Shown here in pieces: positions 31,698 to 43,954 of a stretch of DNA of 64,000 bases. A model generated the notes under the pieces. It was not told the DNA's origin. It was given only the letters and a program-made list of their open reading frames with translations, and searched no databases. Where the stretch lies: the NCBI GenBank assembly GCA_963924555.1, contig OZ004584.1:682001-746000 (forward strand), written 5' to 3'. This DNA comes from Crambe crambe. Taxonomy: Eukaryota > Porifera > Demospongiae > Poecilosclerida > Crambeidae. Numbering within the stretch: the stretch's first letter is position 1; each line of letters begins with the position of its first letter. The position numbers and the translations under genes were made by a program.

Positions 31698-31935
31698 GGT
31701 ATCGTCTGCATCTGAAGATGAATCTCTCCCAACTCCTGCCAAGGAAAAGTCCTCACACACACGCAGCAAGAGACACAGGACACATTCTCCTTCAGATGAA
31801 CAATCCTCAGACTCCGAACGTGAACGGAAGAAGAAGCACAAAGAAAAAGAAACCCCAAAGAAGAAGAAGAGAAAGAGAAGAAGAAGAATGAAGAAAAGAG
31901 AAGAGAGAAAAGAGAGATTACATGCCACCAAATAA
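31698..31935 (+). pseudogene. Copy of PRPF40 exon 23
   Basis: Encodes SSASEDESLPTPAKEKSS, RSKRHRTHSPSDEQSSDSE and then a drifted Lys/Arg-rich tail ending LHATK, clearly derived from the PRPF40 exon at 22591-22773. The sequence before it ends 'tataag', so an acceptor is still present. No other PRPF40 exon is nearby. Confidence 0.88.
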
Positions 31936-32526
31936 TTACATGTATATACATGTTAAATAAATTAATAAATAATCAAAGCGCCTTTCTTCCCTGCGTACCA
32001 CAGAACTTTGCTGCCATGCTTCACTGCCTTGTTCCAGGCCACATTCTAAGAATGGTGGAAATGCATGTGGTGTCCTAGTTTCATCTACTCTGTTGGTAAC
32101 ACACTCTCTGATTAATGATGTACTTTGCAATCCTTATGTGACACCATGACCATGTCAACTCATTGCGAAATTTCCTTTGTAATTGTTGACAGAGGGAGGG
32201 GGGAGGAGGAGGAGGAATCAGAGGGTAGCCAAACCACTCAAATTGTGATCAGGAAGCATCAAATTTGGAGAATTCCATCACTTCATTATGATATATAATG
32301 TATACACTTTTTATTGGACTGTTGGGAGAACCCTTACTTAATGATCCGTACATAATTGTCAACTCTGACACTACCAAATATCGTGCAATGTCACTGTACA
32401 AAAGTAGCTACTGTAACAGTATCTATGGTCAGATGGTAAACAAGCTACCCTAAACACCAGGCTGTATCTAGTATCACTATAATTTATAATTGGATTTTAG
32501 GCATTAATTTAATTCATGATTGCATT

Positions 32527-33039
32527 ATGCGCTTCCTACTGCTCTCTTTAAACATCCAATGTCCAGTGCAAGTGATAGACAAAACGAGCCTCGCTAAACA
32601 TCAGATGCACAAATTTCAAATGATATATAGCATTAGGCTTTCTCAGTATCAATGGCAACCAGCTAATATTTGGTTCAAGAGTACAAATCTGCTGCACCTA
32701 AACAATGAACAGGATACTGAAACACAGGTATCCACCAATGAAGAAGAAGAAAAAAGGAAGAAAATGGCAATTTCCAACAATAAAGGTCTCACTCCATTCA
32801 GCAATGTTCAAGCTAGTGGCATGAAGAAATTCAACGCAATACCACAAGGACATGGAGCCCCAAAAGCAGAATTAATGAAAGAGATCCAAAAGGAAAGGGG
32901 TGAAGTACGATCCACCAATTTAAAATCAAAATCATGGCTTCCACATTCTGAAGATTGTGAAATTTGTTTGACTGTGTCAGGTGGTGGGAAGCCTAAAAGA
33001 AGGAAAGTAGCATTAGAAGTGAAAGGGCGACCAAGATAA
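32527..33039 (+). pseudogene. Chimera: subtilase N-terminal fragment fused to a RAG1-like segment
   Basis: One open frame of 170 aa. The first ~115 residues follow subtilase copy 3, including the same internal junction (GHGAPKAEL). The rest (WLPHSEDCEICLTV, then KPKRRK) matches the RAG1 region just before its RING finger (W-x-PH-x3-C-x-IC followed by a basic stretch). The frame stops at 33037-33039; the RING part resumes in the +1 frame. Whether it is expressed is unknown. Confidence 0.72.
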
Positions 33040-33040
33040 C

Positions 33041-33505
33041 ATGAATAGATCGATAATGACCAGAGTAGCTGAAATCGATCCACCCCAATTTGTGAATTTC
33101 CAACTACAACCCTCCTATTTCCTTCCCAATTCCATGCTGAATGATTTGCTCTGTTTGAGCTGTTCCTGCATTCCGAATCAACCACTGGAAATAGCAACTT
33201 GCCGGCACTATAATAATATATGTGTACCTTGTATTGTCAGCAGTTGTGAAAGTGGTAGCTCTCTTCTCTGTAACTGCAATGGAAGGTCTATACTGCCTCA
33301 TCACCTGTGCATTCCATCTCCAGTTGTGATGAAAGTATTCAGTAGCCTTTTGGTGAGGTGTAAGAATGACTGTAGAGAAGTGATGCAACTTAAGGATCTG
33401 AAGCTGCATATTACATCAAACTGCACCCATGTTGAAATTCCATCTCCCTCAAAGATCACTGTCAACCATCTCTTGCACACCTCAGACATCCCTACTCAAT
33501 CTTGA
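33041..33505 (+). pseudogene. RAG1 N-terminal-like RING and zinc finger segment (N-RAG)
   Basis: 154-aa frame. Cys/His spacing follows the RAG1 RING (CLSCSCIPNQPLEIATCRH, CVPCI, CNCNGR) and the adjacent C2H2-type finger (LVRCKNDCREVMQLKDLKLH...C). It ends with IPSPSKITVNHLL. The RAG1 core (nonamer binding, DDE) is absent. It is continuous with the preceding frame if one frame shift near 33030 is allowed. Known N-RAG sequences in molluscs and echinoderms likewise lack the core. Called a fragment because of the frame break and missing 5' zinc motif, which lies in part at 61.5 kb. Confidence 0.75.
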
Positions 33506-33925
33506 ATGGAAAAACAAGCAATAGGCTTACTAGTTGATAAATTGATGCCCACCAATGGATTCATTAGTTGTAGGTGGAAAGGTAAGGCACTAAAATTAAT
33601 TCGTTAACCAATTCTATCTTCAAAATTACAATTTACTAGCCGATATCAGTAGTACGTGTGACCACACCCCGAATAGATTCAAGTGAAGCCTCCACACTGT
33701 TAAAAATTCAGGGTTACGATAACCCCAAAATTGGAGTTCCCACGACTGGGCAAATTAAACCCTTATCATTGGGTAACTGTTACCCCTCTGAGGTGTAATG
33801 TAAGTACACCACTGTGGAGTCATGTCAACTCTTTCAAAGTAACAAAAACTCTTTCAACAAAATTAATTTTCAAAATCCAGAGCAAATAAACAATAATAAT
33901 TAGATAAAGTTAACCATGAATACAG

Positions 33926-36900
33926 CTACTGCAAATTAGAACACAGAGTCAATACTGATGTAGGAATTTTACTATTGTCTTTCAATCCTATTACAAAATG
34001 TTGAAGAAATATGTACAGAGCATACATGCTCTTAGGGTATTCCATATTCAACACATAATCTATAACAGCATCCAAAAGGTTCTCACAGGAATACATGAAA
34101 ACACCTTCCACAATCAAATGATACGAATCTTCTGCAGCTAATATATATGGCTCACTCTGACCATAAGCAAGGGAAACTTCTTCGATGTTACAGCATGTCT
34201 ACAACAACAATAATAACAATAATAGTATAAGGGAAAAAGCATTTCGTGAAATGAAAAAAGATGTAGGGATGACCACTGCACAAAAAAGTAAGGAAACAAG
34301 AAGGATGGAATCTTTGTTCTGTATATCCAGCCAACAATCCCTACATATACGTCGGGTAGCTTCAGATTATAGTGTAGTAATGTACGTACATGTAGGGATT
34401 GTTGGCTGGATATACAGAACAAAGATTCCATCCTTCTTGTTTCCTTACTTTTTTGTGCAGTGGTCATCCCTACATCTTTTTTCATTTCACGAAATGCTTT
34501 TTCCCTTACTTGTTCCTGGTCTTTTTTTCCTCTCTTTTATGGTTTTAGCTATGTATAGAGTTCATTCTTCTATGTGTATGCAGGGACAGATGAAAGAAGA
34601 ATAGTTCTCCAATAGCATACCAGCCCAATCACTATCAACGAGTCAAGGTGGAGGTAGAAGATGCTGAAATAGAGTCTACCTTGTTGAATCTAAATCCCCG
34701 AGTCGATACAGTAGTCTATCATCATCATCACTATTCTAGCTACATATACCTATACCTAGCTAGCTAGCTAGAGGCAGCTGAATAATATTATAATTTCGAA
34801 TAATTGGATATCAAATACATGCGCATGCGTATTATAGAAAAGATGGCTTCCTAATTGAATTAGTCGAGTGCTGTGCTCCTTAGTGTCTCCTTTTTCATCG
34901 ACTCTTTCGAGGATCAACGAGTAGAAAAGATCGTAGTTCGTAGAATTTGGAGTGGATTTGTCCAGAAATCATAGCTGTAGCTTGAGTGGTTCGAGAGATA
35001 TGGTTGTCTAAGAAGAATAATAAGAAGAAGAATAATAATAACAAGTAAGGGAAAAAGCATTTCGTGAAATGAAAAAAAGATGTAGGGATGACCACTGCTC
35101 AAAAAAGTAAGGAAACAAGAAGGATGGAAATGGGATCAATCTTTGTTCTGTATATCCAGCCAACAATCCCTACATATACACACATTACTACACTATAATC
35201 TGAAGTTACCTGACGTATATGTAGGGATTGTTGGCTGGATATACAGAACAAAGATTGATCCCATTTCCATCCTTCTTGTTTCCTTACTTTTTTGAGCAGT
35301 GGTCATCCCTACATCTTTTTTTCATTTCACGAAATGCTTTTTCCCTTACTTGTTCCTGGTCTTTTTTCCTCTCTTTTATGGTTTTAGCTATGATTAGAGT
35401 TCATTCTTCTATGTGTATGCAGGGACAGATGAAAGAAGTTCTCCAATAGCATACCAGCCCAATCATTTATCGAGTCAAGGTGTTGTGTTGTTGAGCCGTA
35501 CTTGGAGGTCGAAGATGCTGAAATAGAGTCTACCGCGGTGAATCTAAATCCTCGAATCGATACAGTAGCCTATCATCATCATTATCCAGAGCTAGAGCTA
35601 GCTAGCTAGCTAGCTAGAGACAGCTGAGTAATATTATGATTTCGAATAATTGGATATTGAAATACATGCGCATGCGTATTATAGAAAAGATGGCTTCCTA
35701 ATTGAATTAGTCGAGTGCTGTGCTCCATAGTGTCTCCTTTTTCATCGACTCTTTCGAGGATCAACGAGTAGAAAAGATCGTAGTTGGTAGAATTTGGAGT
35801 GGATTTGTCCAGAAATCATAGCTGTAGCTTGAGTGGTTCGAGAGATATGGTTGTCTAAGAAGAATAATAATAATAAGAAGAAGAATAATAATAATAATAA
35901 TAATAATAGAGAAGAAGAAGAATACAGCGATTTACCTGCTTGCCGTATTTCTGAAACGGTAAGCTCCCTGGTCCTGAAACTTGGTCTGCACATTGTAGTA
36001 GGCTCTAGTAGGCTGGATAATCATTCACAGTAGCTTTTGTTAGGTCTAAGTGGGGGAACTGGAATTTCACTTTTGTATTAGTCTATAGGCGGCGCGCGCG
36101 GCCGTCCGAGTCATCCCTACATAGAGAGTGCTACCGCACTCTCTGATAATAATAGAGAAGAAGAAGAATATAGCGATTTACCTGCTTGCCGTATTTCTGA
36201 AACGGTAAGCTCCCTGGTCCTGAAACTTGGTCTGCACATTGTAGTAGGCTCTAGTAGGCTGGATAATCATTCACAGTAGCTTTTGTTAGGTCTAAGTGGG
36301 GGAACTGGAATTTCACTTTTGTATTAGTCTATAGGCGGCGCGCGCGGCCGTCCGAGTCATCCCTACATAGAGAGTGCTACCGCACTCTCTGATACTGACT
36401 TGACGTTGTATGCATAATTCATAATACGTACATGTTCATAATAGTAAAGAATGCTTTTCTTATTTTTAGAAGACCTCGGATATAAGAAATGTTCCAAGAT
36501 GACAAGAGCCCTACCAACCTCACAATAATGAGATGACTCTGAAATAAGAATATAGATGATTGTATAAATAAATAGTGTATCTGTACGATAGATCCCCTTA
36601 TGCAGGAAGGGTCTCAAGGAATGAGTCAGTACCTTAGCATCATAATGATACATCCCTAGTTATGGAGGTGTTGGGAGTCCATTGAGACCCACTGCACAAG
36701 TGGTATGCAGATATTGTGTAAAAACAGGGCTTGCTCGGTTCAAATTTCTTATGTAGCCATGTTAATTGCCATGAACTATGTATCACTTACCAGTTAGCTT
36801 TTTGGTCAAACTATTACTCGCTTTGGATTCTTTATCACCATATAACAAAATTTTCGGCACCCATACAGTATTCCAATCATTTACAAGAGTGGGAACATCG

Positions 36901-38842
36901 CTGACAGTAATAATCTGTTGAAATTCTCTCCTTACCTAGAAAATGTTTCTAATTAATACCCACCTTTTACTTATTGTTTTCTTAGAAGGATTATTAGTTA
37001 TGGGGGTTAGCTAAGGAATGATGCAATTTATAAATCCTTATCAGGGATCCCAGTTACGATCCAAACAGCTTGGATGGCTGCCCAAGTCAAAATCAGCAAT
37101 TAGGATTACTTTGATGATTTGAACCTAATATAGATGACAACCCCTAACCAGGAAAAAAAAAAACAAAAACAAAAAACACACACTTTCTACACCACATAAA
37201 AGATGACCTAAGAACCCCTTTTTCTGGCGTGGCATAATTGCAAGTTCAGGTATAATTGAACATTTCAATATTGTATGACGTTACATACCCATCTTTGAAA
37301 ACGTAGGCTTGGATATTCAGTTAGTACTTCCTGTACACTTGGTCCATCAGTTGTTATCCACGTTCTTCTAGTTTGTTCTGTGCCATCCACGATATTCTTA
37401 ATCGTTTTAGACTTCAGTTTTTTTCTTTTTTAGCTCCTCCTTCAATAATTTCACATTGGATTTATACTCATCCGTGTCCAGACATGGCTTCTTTCTACAC
37501 AACTGTTCATCATCCTCGTTACCACCCGAGTTATGTCCCTGTTTTTTCTTTCTTTTCCTTAGATTTTTAAATTTTTCTCTCAACCTGTTTCGCCAAGTTG
37601 TCTAAAAATCAATATCATATTATTATGAGGCATCAATACTAAAGTAGTAAAAAAGTAAATCAAGAGCATAGCTCAATGAACTGCATGTACCCATAATGGA
37701 CCCAAACCAGAATCCTAACCAATCCGATATTTTAGTGTGCATTATTTGAAATTAAGTGGCTTACTAATTTTATGAGAATCTACACTTCAAATTTATGGTT
37801 TCAAGAGAAATTTACTGAGATAATTACTTACATATCCACATCCATAATTATCCTTGAGAATTGGGTACTGGCTGATCAAACATTGTGCTAAACTTGTCAA
37901 CTGTTCGGGTGTAGGTTCGATAGTATGCACCATAACAAGGGTAGCAATACTCGAAACAATTTCACATCTCACAGCTTTAGTAATATCCATCTTGTTTTCT
38001 CCTTTCAGAGCACTCATGGTTTTAAGTGAAAATTGTGTAGGGATCTTGAAAGAACTTAACCAATCGAAAATGCTGGCCGAAGAAACCTGTACACAAGGAA
38101 CACTTATGACACCTTCTAAGTCCATGGTATAACCACAGACATCCCTAGTATACCAGGAAGTCCATGGGATCACTCCAGACATACCCAAGTGCATGGAATA
38201 ACCACAGTGTACCCAGCATATGAAATAACAGTGCATACCCAAGTACACAAGATACCCCTAATTAGACAAATGCAATGCAGGGCCTTGGCCCCCAAATCAG
38301 GAATTATTCACTGGGTTGTTCATAACTTGCACTAGGAGCGGAACAGTCAGATTTTTCAGCCAATGCCACATTAAGACCGGAACTGGGTGAAAGCTACATG
38401 TGAACATAAATATATTCCTACATTAATAAAGTAGAACCGATCTTGATATTGCTTACAGTTTGAAATGGAGCACTATTAATACAACTATCAGAATTACCAG
38501 CAACCTGCATAATAAACAACACAAACAACTTGTATTAATTACTTGGTAAATAATATTTTAGCATTAAAACAAGCAATCACAGAATGATAGCCTGACTTTG
38601 GACATGATCAAACAAGCACCTTAGCTCCAGCTTCATGAACTCTTAGATTGGAGTGACTGAAGCTCCACTATATCACCTATAGCTTCCACCATTCTTCCAA
38701 GCTGACTCTCTGATAATTTCAGAAAAGAGGATCCTGATATTTTATTCTTTTCAAAAGCATTAGCTACTTCTTGATCAAAATAGTTAGCAAGATATTCAGA
38801 AAACTCTCTGAAAGAATAGGAAGGGATTAACTTTTCCTCCAT
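33926..38842 (-). CDS. SAMD3-like protein (SAM domain plus conserved C-terminal region)
   Basis: Start at 38842. Exon reading (minus): 38842-~38643 (SAM domain, SFREFSEYLANYFDQEV, LKLSESQLGRMVEAIGD), ~38513-38457, ~38391-38320, 38086-37832 (IFDWLSSFKIPTQFSLKT, TSLAQCLISQYPILKDN), 37601-37289 (TWRNRLREKFKNLRK, then RTWITTDGPSVQEVLTEYP), 36935-36791, 36538-~36450 and 34198-33926 (PYILAAEDSYHLIVEGV, LLDAVIDYVLNMEYPKS). This is the order of SAMD3-like proteins common in cnidarians, fish and sponges. Function is poorly known. Oddities: a one-base excess in a T7/T6 run at 37418-37432 breaks the frame of exon 5, the end of exon 1 lacks a strong donor, and the last intron holds 2 kb of repeats. It may be a pseudogene or carry an assembly error. 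Confidence 0.6.
34229..35041 (+). mobile_element. Truncated copy of the CAAGTAAGGG...CTGA repeat
   Basis: Starts within the fold-back part (aagggaaaaagcatttcg); inverted arms at ~34231-34353 and ~34393-34507 pair over ~120 bp. It continues with the same body as 35042-36146 but stops at an AAT/AAG microsatellite where the next copy begins. It lies in a SAMD3-like intron. Confidence 0.75.
35042..36146 (+). mobile_element. Helitron-like element, full copy A
   Basis: Begins CAAGTAAGGG after an A and ends with hairpin agagagtgctaccgcactctct plus GA, followed by T. It contains a ~125-bp inner inverted repeat and short non-conserved ORFs. Nearly identical to 62677-63756. Confidence 0.7.
36147..36392 (+). 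repeat. Tandem duplicate of the element's 3' end
   Basis: Repeats 35906-36146 almost exactly, from 'aataatagagaagaagaag' to the terminal hairpin and CTGA, again followed by T. It has only the 3' part. Confidence 0.85.
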
Positions 38843-38931
38843 TTTGAAGAAAAAACTGAAATATCGAGCAGCTGCTTTGTGCATGCGCATTATGCCACAC
38901 GTGAGATCTACATGATAAAGTAAGTGAAGGC

Positions 38932-39499
38932 TAGGCACAGGCGGATTATGCCAGCATAAATTTTGGCATAATAGGTACATCATGGCAAAGGGCATAATTT
39001 GGCATAAAAATGGCAATTTTTCTGGCATTACAACCCACTACTGCATGGTCTATTCTTTCTATTCAGCAGTGAATGATTCACAGAATCAACATCACTGTAA
39101 AAACAAATGTGTAAAAACAACCTAAAAATGGGTTGTCTGAGTTGCAATTTGCAACTCATGTGTAAAAACAACCCATTTTTAGGTTATCTGAGCAACTCAG
39201 ATAACCTAAAAATGGGTTGTTTTTACACATTTATTTTTACAGTGATGCATGTGAATGTGATGTAGGTGTTGCATCGTAATTCAGCATCACCACTAGCAGT
39301 GCAACAATTTGGCTGCATCAGAAAGAGTTTTTTCACTGCTTAGTGAAACTTTTGGAAAGAGACAATATGCAATATAATGTTTTGTGTTGGCATATTTGGG
39401 CATAATATTTGGCATAATAGGGCAAAAATATAGTGGCAGTGCTAAAAAGCATAATAGGGGGGGGGGGGGGGGAGGAATTGGCAGAATCCGCCTGTGTCT
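38932..39499. mobile_element. DNA transposon with 20-bp TIR and 10-bp flanking duplication
   Basis: Left end aggcacaggcggattatgcc, right end ggcagaatccgcctgtgtct (two mismatches as inverted repeats). 'agtgaaggct' flanks both sides (38922-38931, 39500-39509). The interior repeats 'ggcataat' and a poly-G run, and holds a nested MITE. No transposase. It lies 90 bp upstream of the SAMD3-like start codon. Confidence 0.8.
39090..39247. mobile_element. Nested palindromic MITE
   Basis: Ends catcactgtaaaaac / tttttacagtgatg. The inner part alternates copies of 'aacctaaaaatgggttgt' in both orientations, so the whole folds into a hairpin. Inserted inside 38932-39499, hence younger than it. Confidence 0.8.
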
Positions 39500-39591
39500 A
39501 GTGAAGGCTGGATCTAAGTAGAATTAACAGACTATTATGTAAGAGTTAATCGAAACATTGGTGTAAAAATTAACTTGTATCACTATAGCAA

Positions 39592-42500
39592 TGTCAACAT
39601 CCGGAACTATTTTTCAATGCCCACTCTGTGCCAGAGTTTCAAGCTACCGAATTTCAATTTCTATTGCCTCACATACGCTTGGTACATTCTATAAGGCCTG
39701 GTTTCTCCCTGCAATGTTCGATAGAAAATTGTACCCGACATTTTACAAATATGAAAACATACGCTAACCACATTTATAGTGATCATGAATGCCTCCCCAA
39801 ACTGCTAGAGACTACCAATCTACTAGCACTCATTACGATCCTGGTGAAATACAGGTTTGTGAGGAGGAAGAAACCCAAGCAGATCAAGAAAATGCTAGCA
39901 TTAATTCTAGAGGCTTACCCCCTCAGTTTGAGTCCATAGCAGCATGCTGGATTTTAAAAATAAGGGAATGTTGCAAGCTAACTCAGTCCACTACTGAAGA
40001 AATTATAGAGAGAGTTACTGATTTAAATCGGTACATTTTGTCAGAAGTATTTTTGGCAGTTAAGTCAGCCTTAACTGAAGCAAGGCTAGACATGGGCAAA
40101 GTTCCAAAGCTGAAAGAAATTTTATCCAAATGGAAAATTTGGTAGGCCATTTAGAAGTGTTGAAAATTCATATATTGCAAAGAAAAGCTTGGATTTGTGG
40201 TATGTTACACACACAGTGTATGTATACCCAAAAATGTGTCATAATGCCTGAGCTGGGCACTGTGAGTAAATGGAAAGGGCATGGCAGAAAAAGAAAATAT
40301 TTGCAAACAAAGGAAGTAATGATGTATGTGCCATTATTAGAACCGATTCAATCCCTCCTACTAGATGATTCTATTTGTAAACAGGTGTGTATGTATGCCC
40401 CTCAACCTATATATATACTAACATACTCTTATTATAGCTCCAAAGGTCTCGTACCGATAGTACTGATGTAATAGCTGACTTCTGTGATGGGCAATTTATA
40501 AAACAAAGTCTTTTTTTCTTCAGCACTACAATTGAACCTGATGATGTAGAGATATGCAATCCGTTAGGTTCCAAGCGGAAGAAGCACAAATTAGGTAACC
40601 AAGCAAAAATTGATGAGATCACTAGCTTAATTACAACTATTTTAGAACAACCTGCCACCTACAATGAGATCTAAAATCAACCACATCAAATTACTTGCAA
40701 TAGTTAAACGAAAGTTCATTGACAAGTACTCTATGAATACAATCCTGAAGCCTATAATGGAGGACATAATGAAACTGGTACAATAGCTAATAGTCCTACT
40801 AAATCAAATGCCATATTTAACCCTTTCCCACAAACAGGAGAATGGAATACAGCTTTTATACAATGGACGAAAAACTATAGTACATGGAACTCTTGTTACA
40901 GTTTGTGCTGATAACCTTGGGAGTTGTGCAGTTGGAGGTTTCAAGGAAGGATCAATTGCTTATAGGTTCTTACTAAATATGAGGATATAAAACTGATTGG
41001 AAGTATCAATAAGCTGATGGTGGGTTCTAAATAGAACGGTCACATTATGTACACAACCCATATTCCCAATGTGACTACTTTTATTACATGTAATAGTGGG
41101 CTTTATTTAAAATATCAAATGTGTAGGCTCATGAAGACCAGTGTGACTTACGTACACCAGATGAACACAATAAACAGTGTACTGAAGTTGAACAGGATAC
41201 AACCAATTCTCTCTCAGTAGAATATGGAATTAATAGTACATGTATCCTAAATGGTTTGAAATATTTTCATACCTGTAATGGAGCACTCATACCAGACATA
41301 ATGCACGATGTGTTGGAAGGAGGATTGCAATACGAGGCCAAGTTGATGCTAAAAAGATTTGTGTATGAAGACAAGTGTTTTACACTGGATGAACTCAACT
41401 TTAGGCTCGAAAATTTTGATTACGGATACATGGACACCAAAAATAGACCCAGCCCAATTACTAGAGAAACACTGACAAATGATAGCAACTCACTCAAACA
41501 AAATGGTAAAATCTTCCCGACTCAATTCTGTCACATTGAAAAAATTATTATTTTTTGAAGCCTCTCAAATGTGGCTCCTCGGTCAGAGTTTACCGTTGTT
41601 GATCGGCTCTTTGGTGTCACCAGATGATGAGTACTGGAAGAATTTCTGTTTACCAACAGAAATTGAAGATGAATTTTCAAATTGGAAACTGCTCAAAACC
41701 AAATGCAGTCACAAACACGTGTGTTTGTAGCCTACGAGGCATCAGACAGCAAAACTAACCTGCATCTCTCCTTGGATGCATACAAGTCACAAGTTGATGA
41801 TTTAAAAAAGCTTGTATGGAGGTACATGCATAATAATAGTACCAGAAGAAAAGGTCTACAGTATATTATAGGAACTCATCAGGTGAAAACCAAATCACAT
41901 GTGTATTCCTATCAGGGGACTACGAGTTTCTTTGTAACTTGTATGGGTTATCAGGAGCAAGTGGTAAGGATATAAGTATATAGTCCTATTCCTTTCAAAT
42001 AATTATCAAAAAATGGGTAGGTCGCCACAATTGTCTCTGGTGCCTCATTAAAAGTGAAGATTTAAAAATCCCAATAGCCGAACGTGGTACCAGCACCAAA
42101 CGAACATTGGAAGGGATCAAGAAGGACTATTCCAACTTCCTTGCTGATGGTGGCAACATCAAGAGGGCCAAAGAATTTAACAATGTTATGGCATCACATA
42201 TCTTTAATATTGAGATCGAATCGGTACCATTACCAAATAATACATAGAGTAAAATACAAATAATATACTAACCTGTCACTTAGGTCTGTCTTCCTGGCTT
42301 ACACATCACTCTTGGTATCTTCTTTCGTCTCTTCACACTATTGGAGGATGAATGTCACGAGCTGGACATACAAATGGCCCTACACTCCTCAAAAGAAGAA
42401 GACTCACCTGGATATGCCAAGTACTGTGACTTGGTAAGGAAGGAAAGGGAGTTGCTGGATATAAAAGACAGCTTTGAACAACATCTGAAGTGGCTTGATC

Positions 42501-43417
42501 AGACTCTGATGCTTTGTGCCCTCAATGCCAGCAGTCCATCAGATCCATCAATCGTATCCGTAACCAAAGCCATCAAAGAGCATAAAGCAATGTTGGATGC
42601 CATAGTAAGTAGTCATACACCTAATAAAATTAAATATATACTCCCTCGATCATAAAGATAACAGAATTATCAGCACTAACAAAAAAGAAGAGCTTTTCAA
42701 GAAAGGATGGCCCTTTTTGTTTGGCACTGGATACAGCATTGATCTCATTCAATGTGCATAGGCAGGCCTATTATGGTGGAACATTTATTGGTAACCACGT
42801 GCATAGAACACTCAAGGTAAACTAAGTATGCACCTTCAAGCAGGTGTTAAAGATGTGTTTGTCAGCAGGAAGTAAATATTTCCACACTCTGCAATTCTGT
42901 TGTTGAGTTGGCCCAGGACAGATGCTCACAACTTCTACCAAAGGCACAATTCATTCAAAAAAACCTTTACTAAGGCATTCAGTTATTTTGCTAGATGTCA
43001 TTCAATATATGACAGCAGTAGGGTTCTGGAAGAGAAGGAAATAGACGAGCTTGGAAAGTAGGATGCCATGAATATACATTGTACAAACCTGTTTTAATTT
43101 CAATAGACTCTAGAATCAAAGACTTCATGGATTTCTACAGGGATTCATTTCCAAATGCGACAGTTCTGCCAAAAATGCACATGCTGGAAGACCACATGGT
43201 TCCGTTCCTGAAAAAATGGAGAGTTGGTTTAGGTTTTCTTGGGGAACAGGGAGCAGAGTCTATTCATGCTCATTTTAATGCCATCAAAAGGAGCTACATC
43301 AATATGCCCAACAGTGTGCAACGTCTGGAGTGCATAATGACAGAGCACTTTAGGCAGATATGTCCTATCAACACATTTAAATTACCTCAGCCTAAACCCA
43401 AACCAAAGGATGTCTAA
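39592..43417 (+). pseudogene. Decayed multi-exon transposon protein gene (C2H2 head, IMHDVLEG motif)
   Basis: Fragments in order follow a family common in cnidarian and sponge genomes: a C2H2-like start (FQCPLCAR, then LPHIRLVHSIRPGFSLQC and HIYSDH), a helical part (ACWILKIRECCKLTQST), WKGHGRKRKYLQ, DDVEICNPLGSKRKKHKL, PDIMHDVLEGGLQYEAKLML, ASQMWLLGQSLPLLIG, VGRHNCLWCLI, and a C-terminal exon (VLPKMHMLEDHMVPFLKKW, GEQGAESIHAHFN). Introns with GT-AG ends remain (e.g. 41504-41562, restoring N-ASQMW). Frame shifts near 39630 and 39790 and missing linkers show decay. I cannot name the superfamily with certainty. No terminal repeats were found. Confidence 0.65.
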
Positions 43418-43440
43418 CACTGAACCAAATAACATGCATA

Positions 43441-43954
43441 TACCGTAATCGTATAAATTTTCGATGGGGTTTTATTTTCGTTTTTTTCGTAGTCGATCAG
43501 AATCCTCGAAAATAATAAACGAAGTCTTAGTACTATGACGTCATATATGACGACGATGCGCATGCGTGTGCGATGCGATATCGATAGCAGCTGGAAAAAA
43601 ACCTGGAGCAGATAGTCCGTGAGACGAAAGTATCATGCTTCATTACCGGGATCATGGCCGTTACCTGTCTCTCTTCTACAACGAAGCGTCTCGCCTTCCG
43701 TAGCAGTCTAGATTTTAGTCTGGCGTCGCCAGCCTAGCCTTCTTTTGGGGGGACTATCTAGATTTCTCTGTAGTAGCCACGAATATAGCCATCATCACTC
43801 GGCCCCAGCAGCAGGCAATGATATAGCTATTATGCGCATGCATTATTTTCCATGTGCTTGCTACGAAAATTAGACCTGCGGAAATTTTTTATTATAGGAA
43901 CAGCTCCGGAAATCACGAAATTTTAAACCTCCGAAAATTTATACGATTACGGTA
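43441..43954. mobile_element. Non-autonomous transposon with 23-bp perfect TIR
   Basis: Both ends carry taccgtaatcgtataaattt (then tcg) in inverted orientation, flanked by TA/TATA. 514 bp, no transposase. The interior contains the palindromic unit 'tagtctggcgtcgccagcc', which also occurs at ~57390. Confidence 0.85.

Noticed and set aside
34185-34604. 139-aa frame across the fold-back repeat
   Set aside because: It reads through both arms of an inverted repeat, so the two halves encode palindromic shadows; no protein family.
35742-35993. Minus-strand frames rich in Leu/Phe/Ser and their plus-strand Asn-rich shadows, also at 63361-63643
   Set aside because: Produced by AAT/AAG microsatellites inside the Helitron-like element.
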